Below are positions 36,532-36,654 of a DNA stretch of 36,654 bases, in pieces. Position 1 is the first letter of the stretch, and each line of letters opens with the position of its first letter. Below the pieces are notes generated by a model. That model saw only the letters and a list, made by a program, of their open reading frames with translations. It was not told the origin of the DNA and searched no databases. The stretch is from the NCBI GenBank assembly GCA_009779935.1, contig WRAX01000024.1, positions 1 to 36,654 on the forward strand. Direction: 5' to 3'. The translations under genes were made by a program, and so were the position numbers. The stretch is from Defluviitaleaceae bacterium (GTDB lineage Bacteria > Bacillota > Clostridia > Lachnospirales > WRAX01).

Positions 36532-36654
36532 ACCATAGTCAATAAAGTAGACACAATTCCATAAAAATAATTTACCATTCACCATCAAACTCTTTCTCCT
36601 TCTCGTCAGGTGAAAGAAAACTATTGGCTGAATGCGGTCTGTTCTTATTGTAGA
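36529..36654 (-). mobile_element. One end of an IS3-family insertion sequence
   Basis: The border lies near the TGA at 36529, after which the sequence ACCATAGTCAATAAAGTAGA starts a terminal region ahead of the 3' end of a transposase gene on the minus strand. The rest of the element lies beyond the window, so its other inverted repeat and any target duplication cannot be checked. Confidence 0.7.
36572..36654 (-). CDS. IS3-family transposase, C-terminal 27 residues
   Basis: The minus strand reads YNKNRPHSANSFLSPDE and ends EFDGEW before a TAA at 36572. The YNxxRPHSxxxxxSPxE ending is the standard C-terminus of the rve integrase domain of IS3-family OrfB. The start and catalytic DDE residues lie outside the window. 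Confidence 0.8.
   Translation of the reverse strand, partial: YNKNRPHSANSFLSPDEKEKEFDGEW

Overview
The window looks like a chromosomal segment of a low-to-mid GC Gram-positive anaerobe of the class Clostridia, probably Lachnospiraceae-like. The reasons are the strong AGGAGG-type ribosome sites, frequent TTG starts, a DUF3881-like gene behind serS, an ornithine-racemase/GlmL pair typical of amino-acid fermenters, and an F-type ATP synthase whose c subunit carries the Na+-binding residues. I cannot name a species.

Left part (1-11138, minus strand): a very large secreted surface protein runs off the left edge after 2070 codons. It has its own promoter. A strong terminator separates it from an upstream operon of serS, a DUF3881-like gene, glmL and orr, joined by short overlaps. 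GlmL and ornithine racemase are adjacent as in the ornithine fermentation cluster, but no aminomutase gene is present here.

Middle part (11270-25782): a mosaic of small units. These are an AI-2E family permease; a TetR regulator with an MFS exporter behind two promoters and palindromic operators; a MoxR ATPase / DUF58 / membrane protein operon; an XRE-TPR regulator translationally coupled to a 49-residue secreted peptide (a candidate NprR-NprX-like peptide signalling pair, the most interesting item); a second XRE regulator; a VanZ-like protein; Xaa-Pro aminopeptidase with a YgbA-like protein; a chemoreceptor; and a SagB-type nitroreductase. Two of the terminators share an identical 14-base stem.

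Right-middle part (25973-34412, plus strand): rpmB, wecB and the full ATP synthase set atpI-B-E-F-H-A-G-D-C are tightly packed and end in a terminator. The c subunit keeps Gln41, Glu74, Thr75 and Tyr79 at the positions of the sodium ligands of Na+-coupled enzymes.

Right end (34456-36654): a graveyard of mobile DNA. On the minus strand lie a decayed VirB4-like conjugation ATPase, a frameshifted serine-recombinase remnant and the 3' part of an RCC1/Ig-like surface protein. A near-identical 46-48 bp terminator element occurs twice in opposite orientation around the latter two. On the plus strand a helix-turn-helix gene of integrative elements is cut short by an IS3-family insertion whose transposase 3' end reaches the window edge. 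No tRNA, rRNA or CRISPR array was recognised.
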